Source of the DNA: Desulfobacteraceae bacterium | GTDB lineage: Bacteria > Desulfobacterota > Desulfobacteria > Desulfobacterales > Desulfobacteraceae | DNA length: 8,084 bases | Direction: 5' to 3' | Assembly (NCBI GenBank): GCA_003354055.1 | Contig: PIVQ01000302.1 | Coordinates: 1-8,084 of the forward strand | Shown: piece by piece, positions 6,463-8,084 of the stretch | How the letters are laid out: the number at the start of each line of letters is the position of its first letter | Position numbering within the stretch: position 1 is the stretch's first letter | Translations under genes and position numbers: made by a program | The notes under the pieces: model-generated | Databases searched by the model: none | What the model saw: only the letters and a program-made list of their open reading frames with translations | Told to the model about the DNA's origin: nothing

Positions 6463-6470
6463 ACCTCCTT
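6463..6470 (-). promoter_or_regulatory. Strong Shine-Dalgarno AAGGAGGT fused to upstream stop codon
   Basis: On the minus strand TAAGGAGGT combines the TAA stop of the MglA-like gene (6471-6469) with a near-consensus ribosome-binding site for the TTG start at 6458. The arrangement fixes the unusual TTG start and implies coupled translation. Confidence 0.8.
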
Positions 6471-7074
6471 AGGATATCTGGTCCTGAATGGATACCAGAG
6501 TCATGGATATAATCTTTTTTAACGTGGGAATCACATTTCCTCCGCCAACGGCACTGGCTTCAAAGGCAGGTACCTTTAACAGCCCGTTCAAATCCTTTTG
6601 CAGGGTCTGGGATGCCAGGGTGGGGACATCTGATTTCCTAAAGTCTATCTTATTGTACTGCATGACCAGAGGGATTTTAAACAGATCAATATTATATGTC
6701 TGCAGGTTATCGTAGAGCTGATTCAAGGACTCGATATTTTTTTTACGCAGTTCTTTCTGGATGTCGGCCACAAAAACGATACCGTCCACCCCCCTGAGAA
6801 CCAGCCGGCGGGTGGCATCATATTTTACCTGACCGGGAACGGTGTATAACTGGATGGTCACGTCAAATCCCTTGATCTGCCCAACGTCAAAGGGAAGAAA
6901 GTCAAAGAACAGGGTCCGGTCATCATGAGTCTTCAGGCTGACCATCTCGGTCTTGATCTGTTCCCTGTAAGTCTCGTTTATATATTCCAGATTGGTCGTC
7001 TTTCCGCCCCTTCCGGGACCGTAATAAACGATTTTAATCTGGACTTCTCTGGTTTTTACATTAATCAACGCCAA
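6469..7074 (-). CDS. MglA-like Ras-superfamily GTPase
   Basis: This is a 201-aa small GTPase of the MglA family, which acts as a GTP-controlled switch for cell polarity, motility or pilus positioning in the bacteria where it is known. Visible motifs: P-loop GPGRGGKT at 19-26; the 'THDDRTLFFDFLP' segment with Arg54, equivalent to the M. xanthus MglA intrinsic arginine finger (Arg53); 'TVPGQ' with Gln83, equivalent to the catalytic Gln82; 'YDATRRLVLRGVDG'; and the guanine-specificity motif NKID at 142-145. All key residues are present, so it should be active. The start codon is TTG (7074-7072), chosen because the N-terminus then matches the family (short, ending in KIVYYGPG) and AGGGGGA lies seven bases upstream. 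It sits 57 bp after an MglB-like roadblock gene, the same order as mglBA. I leave the symbol empty because the cluster is not a standard mgl locus. Confidence 0.95.
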   Translation of the reverse strand: MALINVKTREVQIKIVYYGPGRGGKTTNLEYINETYREQIKTEMVSLKTHDDRTLFFDFLPFDVGQIKGFDVTIQLYTVPGQVKYDATRRLVLRGVDGIVFVADIQKELRKKNIESLNQLYDNLQTYNIDLFKIPLVMQYNKIDFRKSDVPTLASQTLQKDLNGLLKVPAFEASAVGGGNVIPTLKKIISMTLVSIQDQIS

Positions 7075-7131
7075 TTCGGGTTCCCCCTTTAATTCAGGGT
7101 TTTTTGGAAATTTATAAGTCTTTTATCCGCA

Positions 7132-7512
7132 TCAGGCCAGAACTTTATTGATTTCCTTAATGGTCTCAGCCACCTTCAGCCTCACGATTCCAAGGGAAAC
7201 ATCTTTATTAAACATGGAAATAAGCAAGGTATCGTCGGTCACTTTGTTAAAATGGATGCTTGATTTCTCGCCCTTATGAAACAACAGTGAAAATTCCGAC
7301 TCCCCCACCAGTTTGGCCATGGCATCCACAGCGGCAAAATTACCTGCGGCCAATGCGGCCAAGGCTGTGGAATCTATAGAAGTTTTGCCGCTGTCATGCT
7401 TGGCAATGGCATTTCCGCTCATGTCCATGTAAATCACATGGTCAATTCCGGTGGTGATCAGATGCGTCTGGATGGCGTTGTCTATGGCATTTAACTGACT
7501 TTTGTTAAACAT
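7132..7512 (-). CDS. MglB-like roadblock/LC7 protein
   Basis: This is a 126-aa protein with a clear roadblock/LC7 domain over most of its length: 'GIDHVIYMDMSGNAIAKHD' (beta1-turn-beta2); the Ala-rich helix 'ALAALAAGNFAAVDAMAKL', typical of MglB-type members; 'EFSLLFHKGEKSSIHFNKV' and 'DTLLISMFN' strands; and 'SLGIVRLKVAETIKEI' as final helix. MglB homodimers act as GAP and nucleotide-exchange partners of MglA; this is the most likely cognate regulator of the GTPase encoded 57 bp downstream. It is shorter than M. xanthus MglB (about 160 aa), mainly at the C-terminus. The start is ATG at 7512, with GGGAG 12 bases upstream, a rather long spacing. A candidate promoter lies at 7546-7575. Confidence 0.92.
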   Translation of the reverse strand: MFNKSQLNAIDNAIQTHLITTGIDHVIYMDMSGNAIAKHDSGKTSIDSTALAALAAGNFAAVDAMAKLVGESEFSLLFHKGEKSSIHFNKVTDDTLLISMFNKDVSLGIVRLKVAETIKEINKVLA

Positions 7513-7545
7513 GGCAAATGGTATCTCCCACTATTTTAATTGTTC

Positions 7546-7575
7546 AATATACATGAATCTTATATTACTTAACAA
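7546..7575 (-). promoter_or_regulatory. Candidate sigma-70-type promoter for the MglB-like/MglA-like operon
   Basis: On the minus strand TTGTTA (7575-7570) is followed after 18 bp by TATATT (7551-7546), matching the -35 consensus at four of six and the -10 at five of six positions. It lies in the 97-bp gap between the receptor stop (7609) and the MglB-like start (7512) and would give a leader of about 28 nt. The gap is otherwise AT-rich with no obvious terminator, so read-through from the receptor gene is also possible. Confidence 0.35.
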
Positions 7576-7608
7576 CAGCCTTAACAGCATCAGCTTGGCT
7601 GCAGTCTC

Positions 7609-8084
7609 CTATCTTCTGGATCTGGACATTGCTATTTTCAGGCTTGTGACCAACCGGTTGAATGATTCAATCAGAACACCGATTTCATCTGTCCGCCTGT
7701 TGGATATTTCTTCAAGATCCATTTGGCCCTGGGATATCAATTCGGCTCTCATGGCAAGCGCGTTGATCGGCTTTGTAATACCGCTGCCGATCATCAGGCC
7801 TACGAAGATGGCCACAATAACAACACCCACCCAGACCCCGATGATGATTTTTTGAATTTGGGCCGCAGGCCGCATGACCACCTCTTCAGAAACAACGATT
7901 CCGACACTTGCGTCAATGGCCGGCAGCGGTGCATAGGCAACGATAATTCTGCTATCACCCTCCGTATGGGTGCCGATACCCGTCTCCCCCGCCATCATGC
8001 GTTTAATGATGGCCTTGAACTCCTGATTGTTACTTGCCAGGGCATTGTCTGTTTTCACAACCTCGTTCCAGGCAATATTTTTAC
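7609..8084 (-). CDS. Cache / TM / HAMP receptor without output domain (5' end off window)
   Basis: The reading frame stays open to the window edge, so the GTG at 8058 is an internal codon and the gene starts beyond 8084. The visible 158 residues are: the end of an extracytoplasmic Cache-type sensor ('GIGTHTEGDSRIIVAYAPL', 'SVGIVVSEEVVMRPA'); one TM helix ('IIIGVWVGVVIVAIFVGLMI'); and a HAMP domain with 'ITKPINAL' and 'RRTDEIGVLIESFNRL'. The protein stops (TAG at 7609-7611) just after HAMP with the basic tail SLKIAMSRSRR, just as the receptor at 1120-2400 ends in SRMKRLKR. No histidine kinase, GGDEF or methyl-accepting region follows. It is upstream of the MglB-like gene on the same strand, suggesting that the receptor feeds the roadblock/GTPase module. 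Whether it also begins with a zinc ribbon cannot be seen. Confidence 0.88.
   Translation of the reverse strand, partial: KNIAWNEVVKTDNALASNNQEFKAIIKRMMAGETGIGTHTEGDSRIIVAYAPLPAIDASVGIVVSEEVVMRPAAQIQKIIIGVWVGVVIVAIFVGLMIGSGITKPINALAMRAELISQGQMDLEEISNRRTDEIGVLIESFNRLVTSLKIAMSRSRR

Noticed and set aside
1..8084. CRISPR arrays, tRNA/rRNA genes, insertion sequences
   Set aside because: No direct-repeat/spacer pattern, no recognisable tRNA or rRNA sequence and no transposase-like reading frame or terminal inverted repeats were seen.

Overview
The window (moderate GC, tight operons) looks like an accessory signalling locus from a Desulfobacterota-type bacterium (sulfate-reducer-like, Desulfobacteraceae being my best guess). 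That guess rests on the combination of MglA-type GTPase, many roadblock/LC7 proteins, DUF4388, MJ0042-like zinc ribbons and Cache-HAMP receptors. No taxonomic marker gene is present, so the assignment is an inference.

Layout: positions 1-255 hold the 3' end of an unrecognised cysteine-containing protein. Positions 256-558 contain no convincing intact gene. They carry a 21-bp-phased repeat and a coding-like remnant in a different frame. A plus-strand operon (559-3788) follows: a winged-helix-like protein with a C-terminal 'IGP' domain; a receptor made of zinc ribbon, TM, dCache, TM and HAMP; a degenerate-receiver/DUF4388 protein; and a small roadblock-like protein. It converges on a minus-strand operon, read from the right edge to 3861: a Cache-TM-HAMP receptor cut by the window edge, an MglB-like roadblock protein, an MglA-like Ras-family GTPase, a 594-aa acidic protein with an internal tandem duplication, a zinc-ribbon/roadblock fusion and a final small roadblock-like protein. 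A candidate promoter at 7546-7575 could start transcription at the MglB-like gene. The two operons meet over a 72-bp gap, with an A/U-rich bidirectional terminator candidate at its edge.

How the parts may work together (inference): two membrane receptors sense extracytoplasmic ligands but end at HAMP with no kinase, methyl-accepting or cyclase output. The signal may therefore pass by protein contact to the soluble modules encoded next to them, four of them roadblock/LC7-like, and from there to the MglA-like switch. The zinc ribbon with Cys at residues 5, 8, 28 and 31 starts one protein in each operon, which suggests that the two operons form one system. The acidic repeat protein lies directly downstream of the GTPase, with its start coupled to the GTPase stop, and is the best candidate for a GTPase effector or scaffold. 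I know of no characterised system with this exact composition, but I could not search for one.
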